Assembly: GCA_000403255.2 (NCBI GenBank)
Contig: KE159591.1
Coordinates: 555,216-619,215, forward strand
From: Lachnospiraceae bacterium 3-1
Lineage (GTDB): Bacteria; Bacillota; Clostridia; Lachnospirales; Lachnospiraceae
Length of the DNA: 64,000 nucleotides
Direction: 5' to 3'
This document shows, piece after piece, positions 35,503 to 43,643 of this stretch. Under the pieces are notes generated by a model that saw only the letters and a program-made list of their open reading frames with translations, was not told where the DNA came from and did not search any database. Every line of letters begins with the position of its first letter. Within the stretch, counting starts at the first letter, position 1. Position numbers and translations under genes: made by a program.

Positions 35503-35646
35503 ATGGAATATACTAAAAAGAAAAATTGGATAATAGCAATCGCTGTTGCTATCGTTTATTTAACAATAAGTATTCTCTTTGATTTGTGGTTTTTTTCTTG
35601 GATTATATGGGTTGCCTATGCAATTTATAGATTTATCGTGAAATAG
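35503..35646 (+). CDS. Small two-helix membrane protein (orphan 2TM)
   Basis: 47 residues with GGAGG nine bases upstream. It consists almost entirely of two membrane helices (NWIIAIAVAIVYLTISILF, WIIWVAYAIYRFI). It matches the C-terminal part of the XRE-2TM regulator at 23813-24253 (NWMIAITVAVLYLMIS, WVVWIVYCFYRIF). It could be a free anchor or inhibitor of that type of regulator. Confidence 0.6.
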   Translation: MEYTKKKNWIIAIAVAIVYLTISILFDLWFFSWIIWVAYAIYRFIVK

Positions 35647-35704
35647 ATAAATCCAAGCTGTTCAGAAGTACAAATCTCAGTTTGACAATTTCATATCCGT
35701 ACAT

Positions 35705-35738
35705 AAAAAGACACCGCTTAAGTTAAGGATGTCTTTTT
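35705..35738 (+). terminator. Terminator at the right end of the Tn916-like element
   Basis: AAAAAGACA pairs with TGTCTTTTT; the closing T-run follows on either strand. Confidence 0.6.
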
Positions 35739-35774
35739 AGCGCTATTTTATTGTCATATCAAGGCTCAATCAAT

Positions 35775-35796
35775 CGTGGTAAATTCGTGGTAAAAT
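35775..35796 (+). repeat. Paired CGTGGTAAAT repeats, right end
   Basis: Two CGTGGTAAA units in tandem, 10-11 bases apart, direct orientation with 30917-30938. Confidence 0.6.
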
Positions 35797-35873
35797 GAAT
35801 GATTTTCTATACTTCAAAATACTTGAAAACATAGTATTTATGTGGATAATCTAAAAATAGATATAAAATTTTG

Positions 35874-36115
35874 CATAAATAATATTCATTTTTATCTGTC
35901 CTCATTTCGTTGATTTTTTAAAGCATTTCAATCAGTTTACCAATTCCCGTATGTTTTGTGTTATAATGTTTTATATGATTTTGTTTCCCTCATTTTTTCC
36001 CTTATCAGGGTTCATAATGCCCTATAGGAAGATATAACATGAGGGAAACTATAAGGGAAAGCTCACCTGCGATAAACTTAGTGTTTTCAAGGGTTAGCGG
36101 AGATTTTAATAACAG
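35874..36115. repeat. Inverted copy of the 13690-13923 region
   Basis: Reverse complement gives the same 230 bases with few changes, ending in the ribosome site and first codons of the small gene (MNIIYA), after which Tn916-like DNA begins. Confidence 0.8.
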
Positions 36116-36195
36116 TTTATAACACCTAATATTTCCATTAAAAATTTTCAAATTACAATCGGAGTTTTCCGACAAAACAATAAGTCGAAAAGGAT

Positions 36196-37281
36196 ATGAA
36201 AAAAATGAAACCGAAATCTAAAAAGAAAAAGATTCTCTCTATTGTATTAGCTATCGTGGCTGTACTAATAATTGCTGGCGATTGGGTATTGTCTGTAATG
36301 GTGTATAACGAGAATTTTAACCAGCGATTTGAGAGCTATGAGCCGCTTATGCTCTATGTTGATGACTTTGACGGATTGCACCGCACGAAATATGAGTTTA
36401 GTTCCAACGAGGGGCAGAAACTGGCGGGATATATGTATAGTTCGGGAGAAAACCAGCGTGGTATCGTTGTAATGGCACATGGCTTTGGTGGAGGTGGACA
36501 TAATTCTTATATGGATTGTGTGAATTATTTTGCCTGTCATGGATATTATGTTTTCTCCTATGACGCTACGGGAAATGATGAAAGCGAGGGTGAGGGAGTC
36601 GGAGGACTTCCACAGGGAGTAATTGACCTTGACTATGCAATTACATTTGTGGAAGAAAGCGGGAAATTCCCAAGTCTGCCAATCGTTTTATTCGGGCATA
36701 GCTGGGGCGGCTACAGTGTTTGCAGTGTGCTTACATACCACCCCGAAGTAAAAGCCGTTATAGCGTGTTCGGGTTTTAACGCTTCACCGAATCTGTTTGA
36801 AGCTGAGGGGAAAAAACAGATAGGAAATGGTATTTATTTGATGTTACCATTTGTGAAACTGCATGAGAAGATTCAATATGGCGGGTATGCCTCAAATACT
36901 GCGTTGGATGGCTTCTCAAAAAGCAATGCCGCTGTTATGATTGTACATAGCTTTGATGATGAAGTTGTTCCAGCCGAATACGGTTACGAAATTTATTACG
37001 AAAAATACAAGGACGATTCCCGATTTAGCTTTATTCCTCTTGAGAATAAAGGACATAACTATTTCAATAACGACACATATCGCAATGAGTTTAATGCGAA
37101 ATTTGATGAATGGCTCAAAACGCTTGACTATGACTATAACACAGAGGAAAACAGGGAACGGTTTTCGGAGGATAAAGCTAATTATATATATCAAAACCTT
37201 GACAGGGAAAAATGGTGTAATTCATTGGATTTGGAGTTGTTCGAGGATTTTTTAGACTTTTACGATGAACATATCCATTAA
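36196..37281 (+). CDS. Membrane-anchored alpha/beta hydrolase
   Basis: 361 residues. N-terminal membrane helix after a Lys-rich start (ILSIVLAIVAVLIIAGDWVL), then an extracytoplasmic alpha/beta hydrolase: HGFGGGGHNS (oxyanion loop), LFGHSWGGYS (nucleophile Ser), HSFDDEVVP (Asp) and NKGHNYF (His). Related to serine aminopeptidase S33/BAAT-like hydrolases. Triad complete. It faces away from the KilA-N/Tn916 junction and has its own terminator. Substrate unknown. Confidence 0.85.
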   Translation: MKKMKPKSKKKKILSIVLAIVAVLIIAGDWVLSVMVYNENFNQRFESYEPLMLYVDDFDGLHRTKYEFSSNEGQKLAGYMYSSGENQRGIVVMAHGFGGGGHNSYMDCVNYFACHGYYVFSYDATGNDESEGEGVGGLPQGVIDLDYAITFVEESGKFPSLPIVLFGHSWGGYSVCSVLTYHPEVKAVIACSGFNASPNLFEAEGKKQIGNGIYLMLPFVKLHEKIQYGGYASNTALDGFSKSNAAVMIVHSFDDEVVPAEYGYEIYYEKYKDDSRFSFIPLENKGHNYFNNDTYRNEFNAKFDEWLKTLDYDYNTEENRERFSEDKANYIYQNLDREKWCNSLDLELFEDFLDFYDEHIH

Positions 37282-37323
37282 CCAAAAGCTAAAAATTGCC
37301 GCTGGATAGGACGACACACTAAG

Positions 37324-37356
37324 ACAGGAAATCAAGAAAAGGTTTCCTGTTTTTTT
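37324..37356 (+). terminator. Terminator of the hydrolase gene
   Basis: ACAGGAAA pairs with TTTCCTGT, followed by a run of six T. Confidence 0.75.
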
Positions 37357-37829
37357 GCGCCCATTTTGGGCATTTTCAAAAATCGTCGGTATTATGCCAT
37401 GCATAGGGGATAGAAAAAAATTCCCCCTCCCGTTTGGCAAATCCGCAAGCTGTCCGTGGAGGGAGGGCAAAGAGAAAATCTGTCCTGTTTGTTTGGCAGT
37501 TTTCAATTTTCGGTGGTGTGGGAAATGAAAGGAAAATGAAGAAATTTCCGAAAATCTCCGTCAATTTTGCTTTGCGTGGTGTTGTAGGTATTAGGGGGAG
37601 AAATGTTTCCGCAGCTTTGGCAGAATCCCCGCCCCGTCCGTCGAGGGTATCAGCAAATTCCATGAGAAATTTTCGCCGGAACGCAACAAACCAGCCCCAG
37701 AAAGCTAGATAGTAAGTGAAGATACCACACAGCGCAGTTTCTTAGAGCAAGATTCTACCACAATACCAAATTTCGCCTATCGGCTCATTTTGTCCTGCAG
37801 GAACCAAGTCAAGGATATGCCCGGTTATC
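37357..37829. other. Non-coding region before MobC fragment
   Basis: About 470 bases without a supported gene. It sits where Tn1549-like elements carry oriT upstream of mobC; no clear nick-region hairpin was recognised. Confidence 0.35.
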
Positions 37830-38066
37830 ACCGTTTCCCCGGTCAATGATGAATTGCTGTCTGCCGTTGGGAAGCTAACCGCCGAATACGGGAAAATCGG
37901 CGGCAACTTGAATCAGATTGCCCGCTGTCTGAACGAATACGGCGCACCCTATAACGCACTCTCCCAAGAAGTGCGAGCCGCCAAAGCGGAGCTTGCCGCC
38001 TTGAAGTTTGAAGTCTTGCAGAAAGTAGGTGAAGCCGCCCACAACATTCAAACATATCAGCTCTAA
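37830..38066 (+). pseudogene. MobC relaxosome protein, C-terminal fragment
   Basis: Frame without a start codon: TVSPVNDELLSAVGKLTAEY, then GGNLNQIARCLNEYGAPYN and a helical tail. GGNLNQIAR is the hallmark of MobC. The N-terminal ribbon-helix-helix part is missing. Confidence 0.7.
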
Positions 38067-38304
38067 AAATGCCGACTATGGGGCGGCTGAACAGTACCTA
38101 ACCTTTGAGCATGACGAGTTTACCATGAAGCCCACACTGGACGGAAACGGTCAGATTGTTCCGAGGACAGGCTATCTCATTTCCTCTCTGAATTGTGACG
38201 GGGAGGATTTCGCCATAGCGTATATGCGCTCCACTCTGAAATACGGCAAGAACCAAAAGCGGGAGGACGTAAAGAGCCACCATTATATCATCAGATTGAC
38301 CTGC
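38029..38304 (+). pseudogene. Relaxase N-terminal fragment
   Basis: Overlaps the MobC end by 38 bases as in intact mob operons. ISSKNADYGAAEQYLTFEHD, LISSLNCDGEDFAIAYM and VKSHHYII match the start of Tn1549-type relaxases. It breaks off just before the region that continues to the HUH histidines, fusing to unrelated DNA at about 38304. Confidence 0.7.
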
Positions 38305-38333
38305 TGAAAAGAAAAACCGCAAAGGCTCTGCGT

Positions 38334-38516
38334 CTATGTGTCTGGCTCTGTGATGACTGTTATCTGCAAATTTGTTACTTCAATCAATGTTTCCTGCTTA
38401 CATTTTGGCCAATCGAGAGGATAATTTTTCAATACCGTATCTTCTCGGATTTTATCACGGGTTTTGCTGCCGCAAACAGGACAACGTATCCATTCTGTTC
38501 CATAAATGACACTCAT
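38334..38516 (-). CDS. Cysteine-rich KTR protein
   Basis: 60 residues: WIRCPVCGSKTRDKIREDT, LKNYPLDWPKCKQETLIEV, the Cys_rich_KTR family. The usual second CPxC pair is reduced to WPKC, so one zinc ligand is lost. ATGA overlap with the radical SAM gene makes it the last gene of the WYL-controlled operon. Confidence 0.85.
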   Translation of the reverse strand: MSVIYGTEWIRCPVCGSKTRDKIREDTVLKNYPLDWPKCKQETLIEVTNLQITVITEPDT

Positions 38517-39403
38517 ATTTTACCCGCTTTCCAATCCCAAATACTTAATTGCCTACTGTCGTCCTTTTCTTCAAAGAAATGCAAATAGTTAAATATTTGC
38601 TCGTTGTCATGCAAAATTCCATTTTCTTCGCATTTTCGGTGAAAAAGCCGCATTAAATTTTTGCTGTTGTCGCTTTCTATCATATACTGATTTCCGTATG
38701 TACGGATATATTTTTCTTTCAGTTCAGGAAATAATCGGTCTAACTGTTCATAAAAATACTCTCGATTTCCTTCTCGGAGAGTTAGCCCCATTCCAAAGCA
38801 AATAACGCCATAAACCTTTGCCTCAATACACATATCCAAAATACCTGAAATATTATCTTCAGTATCGTTAATAAACGGCAAAATTGGCGTCAGCCATACA
38901 ACTGTCGGTATCCCTGCGTTCCTTATCTTTTTCAATACTTCAAAACGCTCCCTTGTCGTACTTACATTCGGCTCAATCTTTTTGCACAAATCTTCGTTGC
39001 AAGTAGTCAAAGTCATTTGCACAACGCACTTGGACTCTTCATTTATTTTCTGTAAAAGGTCTAAATCTCTCAAAATGCGGTTTGATTTTGTTATGACCGT
39101 AAATCCAAAACCATGCTCATATATTGAGTGCAGAGCCTTTCTGACATTCCCTATTTCCATTTCCAGCGGAATATAGGGGTCTGTCATAGAACCTGTGCCT
39201 ATCATACACTTTTTTCGCTTATGAATTAGAGTATATTCCAACAAGTTAATCGCATTTTCCTTGACTTCAATATCCTCAAAAGCGTGTTCCATGTGATAGC
39301 ATTTGCTTCTGGAGTCACAATAAATGCACCCGTGTGAGCAGCCCCGATATAAATTCATTCCATTTTTAGCAGATAATATCCCTTTAGCTTTCACGAAGTG
39401 CAT
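38513..39403 (-). CDS. Radical SAM protein, SPL (spore photoproduct lyase)-like
   Basis: 296 residues from ATG 39403 (GGGAGG upstream). The cluster motif is YRGCSHGCIYCDSR (C-x3-C-x2-C), preceded by KAKGILSAKNG. Downstream the TIM-barrel strands FTVITKSN, VVQMTLTT and IPTVVWLTPILPF match the SplB/COG1533 family. Members act on DNA or nucleotide lesions or install modifications; the C-terminal half here is shorter than spore photoproduct lyase. Cotranscribed with ClbS-like and GyrI-like genes, which supports a role in DNA damage defence. Confidence 0.8.
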   Translation of the reverse strand: MHFVKAKGILSAKNGMNLYRGCSHGCIYCDSRSKCYHMEHAFEDIEVKENAINLLEYTLIHKRKKCMIGTGSMTDPYIPLEMEIGNVRKALHSIYEHGFGFTVITKSNRILRDLDLLQKINEESKCVVQMTLTTCNEDLCKKIEPNVSTTRERFEVLKKIRNAGIPTVVWLTPILPFINDTEDNISGILDMCIEAKVYGVICFGMGLTLREGNREYFYEQLDRLFPELKEKYIRTYGNQYMIESDNSKNLMRLFHRKCEENGILHDNEQIFNYLHFFEEKDDSRQLSIWDWKAGKI

Positions 39404-39421
39404 CGTATGTCCTCCCTGCAT

Positions 39422-39958
39422 TTAGGCGCAATTTTTCCTATGTGCTTTCAGTTTTTTCATTGCCCAATCATAATGGCTTGCTGTAACGCTGACAAAATAA
39501 GAACCCAGAGTGCTTCCGCCTACCCATTTATAAACGCCTTTCGAAAATAATTCCTCGTTTGAAAAAATTTCTGCCAGTTTTATTACTTCGTTATGGGATT
39601 TCTGGAATATATTCTTTGCGTCCTCTAATGATGTAGACTGATGCTTTTTCCAAAATTCCACATTTAGATCTCCATAGGTTTTCCAATTATACGGTTCTGG
39701 AAGAAACGGTTTATTATCACCGTTCTGATTGGAATACACCCAGTTTAACAAAAGCTGATGCCACTCATAGAGATGGATGAAAATATCACGAAGATTTTTA
39801 TCTCTTTTCCAGTGAGCTTCCTTCTTTTTTTCATCACCCGAAAAATCAAAAGGCGTTGATAATTCTTTTTCTGTCAATCCAGAAACAAGAGTGTTTAACT
39901 TTTCATAATTAGCGGCTGCGGCTGTTAGGAAATCTGTTTTTGTTGTTGGTCTGCCCAT
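39422..39958 (-). CDS. ClbS/DfsB-family protein
   Basis: 178 residues: MGRPTTKTDFLTAAAANYEK, RDIFIHLYEWHQLLLNWV, LPEPYNWKTYGDLNVEFW and ASHYDWAMKKLKAH, the DUF1706 (ClbS/DfsB) four-helix-bundle pattern. ClbS opens the cyclopropane warhead of colibactin and so protects DNA. This protein is a family member, not proven to have that activity. Gaps of 2 and 18 bases to its neighbours show one operon. Confidence 0.85.
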   Translation of the reverse strand: MGRPTTKTDFLTAAAANYEKLNTLVSGLTEKELSTPFDFSGDEKKKEAHWKRDKNLRDIFIHLYEWHQLLLNWVYSNQNGDNKPFLPEPYNWKTYGDLNVEFWKKHQSTSLEDAKNIFQKSHNEVIKLAEIFSNEELFSKGVYKWVGGSTLGSYFVSVTASHYDWAMKKLKAHRKNCA

Positions 39959-39960
39959 AT

Positions 39961-40617
39961 TTATTTTCCTTTCGTTTTTATCATACTATGTTGCTGTTTC
40001 TCTGTATCTGTAACTTTATATCTCAAGATAGTTTTCAAATTGGCTTTATCTGTACGATTAGCATTATTCAAATATATTTCACGGTGTTCTTTTCCCATAC
40101 GCTTATATCCGTGTTCCATACAATATCCGTCCATAATCTCAAATGACGCAGGCTCATCATCAAACGCTCCTTTATGCAATATTTGGATGCATCTGCCATC
40201 GCAGATTGTTTCAAAAGAAATATCTGTTAGATACAGAATATTTTTCCTCGCCTTTACTGTCTCTAACGCATTATCAAACATTTCTCTGGAAATAAAATCC
40301 GGTTGTCGTATCATGATGCGGTACTGCAATTCTTCTTTTACCAAATATTCTTTTTCAGAATCCATGCTCCATATTCCCTCTAAAGGATATACGGTATAAT
40401 CTGTTATTTCGTTGTTCTTTGGGACAGCTGCTTTATATGCCATCTTAATTTTATAAGCTACCGAAAACAGGGCGGCAACCTTATCTGAAAAGATTTCGTC
40501 ATTAGGATTTCCTCTGCCAGAAAGAATGATATATTTTTGAGCGGGAATATCGAGCACGCAAGGTTTTGTTTTTGCACCATATATTCCTTTTTCATGTTTT
40601 TTCCATTCATGTTTCAT
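39961..40617 (-). CDS. GyrI-like small-molecule-binding protein
   Basis: 218 residues: DIPAQKYIILSGRGNPNDEIF, LEGIWSMDSEKEYL and RIMIRQPDFISREMF are typical of the GyrI-like/YobU group. GyrI protects gyrase from inhibitors, and others bind drugs. First gene of the operon; 56 bases upstream lies the TGACA palindrome shared with the WYL gene. Confidence 0.8.
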   Translation of the reverse strand: MKHEWKKHEKGIYGAKTKPCVLDIPAQKYIILSGRGNPNDEIFSDKVAALFSVAYKIKMAYKAAVPKNNEITDYTVYPLEGIWSMDSEKEYLVKEELQYRIMIRQPDFISREMFDNALETVKARKNILYLTDISFETICDGRCIQILHKGAFDDEPASFEIMDGYCMEHGYKRMGKEHREIYLNNANRTDKANLKTILRYKVTDTEKQQHSMIKTKGK

Positions 40618-40673
40618 TTTCAGTCCTCACTTTCTAGAATAGAGTTTATAGGGAAATTATATCACGCTTATGC

Positions 40674-40688
40674 TGACACCCTATGTCA
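40674..40688 (-). promoter_or_regulatory. WYL operator, copy 1
   Basis: TGACACCCTATGTCA, a TGACA-N5-TGTCA palindrome. On the reverse strand a TATAAT box follows 22 bases after the first TGACA half-site, as at the WYL gene. Confidence 0.7.
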
Positions 40689-40732
40689 AGTTTTATACCC
40701 TCAGGGCATCCCATTATGGCCATCCGGCCGTT

Positions 40733-41629
40733 TCACAAGGTATATTTTTCATAGATTTTCTGTGCCTGTTCTGCCACGACGTCTTTCAGATATGCAGGCT
40801 CTATAATATCTACCTGTGTTCCAAATGACAATAAATACCCGATTAACCATTCATCTTCTGGCATTTGGGCGGATACTATTAAATCCCCATTTTCTTTTTT
40901 GCTTACCATCGTTTTGTCAAACTCATCATAAACACGGTATGACATATTTTTCGGGAAACGCAATATAATTGTTTTGTAGGATTGCCCCAATGTTTCATCT
41001 AATTCTGGAAAGGGGCTTTTGCAAAAAACTTCCGTGAGAACTTCAAAATTTATGATACGGGTCAGCTTAAAAATACGATAATCCTGTTTTTCCGTACAAT
41101 ATGCTTTTAAGTACCATGACATAGACTTATATGACATTTTTAGCGGCCTAACAATTCTTTCGCTAATTGTTCCGTAGGAATTTGCATAAGTTATTTTTAC
41201 GCAATTTTGATGAATTATCGCTGATTTTAGCAATTCAAATTTCTCGTTGTCAGTTCCCTTGTTGCCCCATCTGGAAAAATCTACTTCAAGCCAGTTTTCC
41301 GAACTAATATGAAAGATTGCAGAAAGCTTTTGCAGTGTTTGATTGCTGCCCATATTGTTTGTAGAATTGACACTTTGCAGGGCTGTTAGAATTTCCTGCT
41401 TTTCTTCTTCAGACAGCACCGCTTTATCTAAAACAAAGTCATTCATTAAATGAATGCCGCCGTTTCGCCCTGCTTCTGCATAAACAGGAATACCTGCACC
41501 ACTCAAAGCGTCAATATCTCTGTAAATTGTCCTTACAGATACTTCAAATTTTTCTGCTAATTCTGGAGCAGTAGCTTGTCCTTTATCAAGTAAATGATAC
41601 ACAATCTTAAATAATCTGCTTTCCTGCAT
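40733..41629 (-). CDS. WYL-domain transcriptional regulator (YobV/YafY-like)
   Basis: 298 residues from ATG 41629 (GGAGG upstream). N-terminal HTH_11 (QATAPELAEKFEVSVRTIYR), YAEAGRNGGIHLM, then a WYL domain (VRPLKMSYKSMSWYLKAYC) and a WCX C-terminus. WYL domains bind nucleic acid fragments or nucleotides and several (PafBC, DriD) respond to DNA damage. It shares its operator with the GyrI-ClbS-SPL operon. In Bacillus, YobV and the GyrI-like YobU are adjacent, which supports the pair. Confidence 0.85.
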   Translation of the reverse strand: MQESRLFKIVYHLLDKGQATAPELAEKFEVSVRTIYRDIDALSGAGIPVYAEAGRNGGIHLMNDFVLDKAVLSEEEKQEILTALQSVNSTNNMGSNQTLQKLSAIFHISSENWLEVDFSRWGNKGTDNEKFELLKSAIIHQNCVKITYANSYGTISERIVRPLKMSYKSMSWYLKAYCTEKQDYRIFKLTRIINFEVLTEVFCKSPFPELDETLGQSYKTIILRFPKNMSYRVYDEFDKTMVSKKENGDLIVSAQMPEDEWLIGYLLSFGTQVDIIEPAYLKDVVAEQAQKIYEKYTL

Positions 41630-41669
41630 TGCCAACTCCTCCTTTGATAATAGAATACCGCCAAAAACC

Positions 41670-41684
41670 TGACACCGTATGTCA
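41670..41684 (-). promoter_or_regulatory. WYL operator, copy 2
   Basis: TGACACCGTATGTCA, identical to copy 1 except one central base, just upstream of the WYL gene. A TATTCT box lies 22 bases after the TGACA half-site on the reverse strand. Confidence 0.7.
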
Positions 41685-41852
41685 TCATTTATTATAATTA
41701 TTTCTTTACTCGTTATCAACTGACTAATCATAAATGAATTTTATTCTGCTTAAAGCAGGGATAATAAGTAACGTTTTTTTACTGGATTCCCTATATCTCT
41801 GATATTTTTCAAAGTAAAATAGAGAGCAAGGTGTTAAATCCCTGCCCTCCGT

Positions 41853-42401
41853 TTACGCGCTCCTTTGCTTTATTGTGGGCATTGCTTTTTTCTTTCCTGC
41901 GTTCAGACTGCACAACCGCCCTTCCGATTTCCATAAGGACAGGCTTGCATAAACCCGCAGCCGCATTCCCCATGACAGACAATGACCTCGGCGTATTAAA
42001 CTCCCTGCCATACGGCGGAGGCATCTATCCTCCAATTCTCCCAAATCCATATACACAATATAAACCCCTCCGTCCTCCAAATTGACACAAATCGGATTCG
42101 CCCCATAGTCATTAGCAAAGGGAAAATAAGTGGCCATCAATGGGAATTTCCCTTTGAACAATAAATATTTTTCTTCCGCTGTTCCTATGGGAATGTCACA
42201 ATAACGATATTTTAACGGAAGAAAAACTTGAATCTCTGTTTCCATATCTTCCTCTTCACAATAGAAAAACGGCTTTGCAGGTATTCCACCATTATAGGAC
42301 AGGTAGTGTTCTACAAAATCCCCTGGAAATGCAAGTCCCAGATTTACTTCGATTTCCTTTATATCTTCTCTGGTAAGCGCTTTACTCATTTTTTCAAACA
42401 T
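41853..42401 (-). CDS. SMI1/KNR4 (SUKH) immunity-type protein with replaced C-terminus
   Basis: 182 residues. The first 130 are SUKH: IKEIEVNLGLAFPGDFVEHY, LSYNGGIPAKPFFY, FANDYGANPICVNLEDGGVY. After YMDLGE the sequence turns basic and unrelated to the family (RCLRRMAGSLIRRGHCLSW), while another frame (LSVMGNAAAGLCKPVLMEIG) continues in the same DNA. So the 3' end was swapped or frameshifted near 42040. SUKH proteins neutralise polymorphic toxins. First of an immunity array. Confidence 0.7.
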   Translation of the reverse strand: MFEKMSKALTREDIKEIEVNLGLAFPGDFVEHYLSYNGGIPAKPFFYCEEEDMETEIQVFLPLKYRYCDIPIGTAEEKYLLFKGKFPLMATYFPFANDYGANPICVNLEDGGVYIVYMDLGELEDRCLRRMAGSLIRRGHCLSWGMRLRVYASLSLWKSEGRLCSLNAGKKKAMPTIKQRSA

Positions 42402-42494
42402 ATACAGCTCCTCCGTAAATCCTGATTTTCTCTCTGTTTATCTTTCCGATAAACTGGGAATATATTTATAACTCATTCATCATCGCTATAATAT

Positions 42495-43517
42495 TTAACC
42501 GCCGGAGTAATACTTATCCCATTTGAAATGCTTTATGCCAATTTTTGTTTCAACAGCGCCATCCCACTGGACACAAAATCCAACAGACTTTAACTCTTCA
42601 GCAATGATCTGCCCTACTTCCCGGGCAGTTGGTTTTTCAAAGTAATTGCCAAAGGAAAGATACAATAGCGTGCTGTCCCCATGTAAAATATGCCCTAAAT
42701 CCTGTTCTGTATAGAAACAGCAACCTACGACCTTTTGCCCCTTTTCATGAGACTTAGCAGCAACTTCATTGCAGTCTTCAAATCCATCCGACTGAGTATA
42801 TCCAGAATAGTGTAATGCTACAATTCCCTGCTTTTTAATAAATTCGGATGCAACTTTTTCCCAATCATACCCATTTCCTAACATATTATTCTTTGCAAAA
42901 CAATCGCCATTTAACAAATCGGCATCCAAGCTTAATGTATATCTTCCCGGCTCTGACAGCCATCTAAACGGGACAATCATTTCCTTTAGCTTTTTATCCA
43001 CATCTCTTGGTTTTGGAAATTCTGATTTCCGCTCATCAACTATCCGCTCATAATCCAGATCTGCCCCTCGTTCTTCAAGCGCTGAACGAATCTCAACTTC
43101 CAAATCTGTACGAGAATGCATAATCCAGTAAGGTATCCCAGCTTCTTCCAATTCGATACATTGTTTTTTTGTAATATTGATTGTTTCTTTTCCTTTCCAC
43201 ATATGCCCTACAGGAGACAGAAACGAAATATTTTCATAATCTGAATCTCTCCACATATCATAATATGGATTGCTGAATACAGCCCGCCAACGCCCATTTT
43301 TAGAAAATGGGTGTCCTATATGTTCAGGCGCAAACATCCTTCCCGACTGTATTATAATGTGAGGATTTTCGGGTATCCGCCCGGTATAAGAAAATACCTC
43401 TATCAAATCTACATTTCCCACCTGTATTTCAATCAACCTTCCAAAAGCATAAATATCATTTAAAGGAAATTTATATTTGCTGTAATCAAGCGTATAATCA
43501 TCATCATTAGATGGCAA
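42495..43517 (-). CDS. Imm26-like + DUF6891 fusion protein with N-terminal frameshift
   Basis: 340 residues as read from a TTG at 43517. The N-terminal 120 residues resemble immunity protein 26 (HPGDIFTIPL just upstream of the TTG, then IYAFGRLIEIQVGN). The C-terminal 130 resemble DUF6891 (GIVALHYSGYTQSDGFED). A good start, GTG at 43573 with AGGAGG seven bases upstream, leads into GKRQQRF one base out of frame with HPGDIF, so a one-base loss near 43550 breaks the gene. Two immunity-type domains in one chain is uncommon. Confidence 0.6.
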   Translation of the reverse strand: MPSNDDDYTLDYSKYKFPLNDIYAFGRLIEIQVGNVDLIEVFSYTGRIPENPHIIIQSGRMFAPEHIGHPFSKNGRWRAVFSNPYYDMWRDSDYENISFLSPVGHMWKGKETINITKKQCIELEEAGIPYWIMHSRTDLEVEIRSALEERGADLDYERIVDERKSEFPKPRDVDKKLKEMIVPFRWLSEPGRYTLSLDADLLNGDCFAKNNMLGNGYDWEKVASEFIKKQGIVALHYSGYTQSDGFEDCNEVAAKSHEKGQKVVGCCFYTEQDLGHILHGDSTLLYLSFGNYFEKPTAREVGQIIAEELKSVGFCVQWDGAVETKIGIKHFKWDKYYSGG

Positions 43518-43643
43518 AAAAAGAGGAATCGTAAAAATATCACCCGGATGAACCGCTGCTGCCTTTTTCCCACAACCAAACCTCCTATCCCATATTCTGA
43601 TTTTTCGCTCTGTTTATCTGCTCAATAAACTAGAAGCTACAAA

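Larger units (their letters stand above)
30785..35873. mobile_element. Tn916-like integrative element, integrase inactivated
   Basis: 5.1 kb holding Int (broken), Xis, Rep-type initiator, divergent XRE regulator and cargo (RibD-like reductase, small membrane protein). Bounded by CATAAATTATAT (30773-30784) and CATAAATAATAT (35874-35885), the two remnants of the target in the small gene. Inside each end are paired CGTGG repeats. The conjugation module of Tn916 is absent, so it is a reduced form. Confidence 0.75.

Noticed and set aside
37252-37712. ORFs on both strands between the hydrolase and MobC fragment
   Set aside because: Low-complexity mirror ORFs with no start signals.
41809-42024. 71-codon ORF overlapping the SUKH gene end
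   Set aside because: No ribosome site; probably foreign 3' DNA. Used only as evidence for replacement of the SUKH C-terminus.
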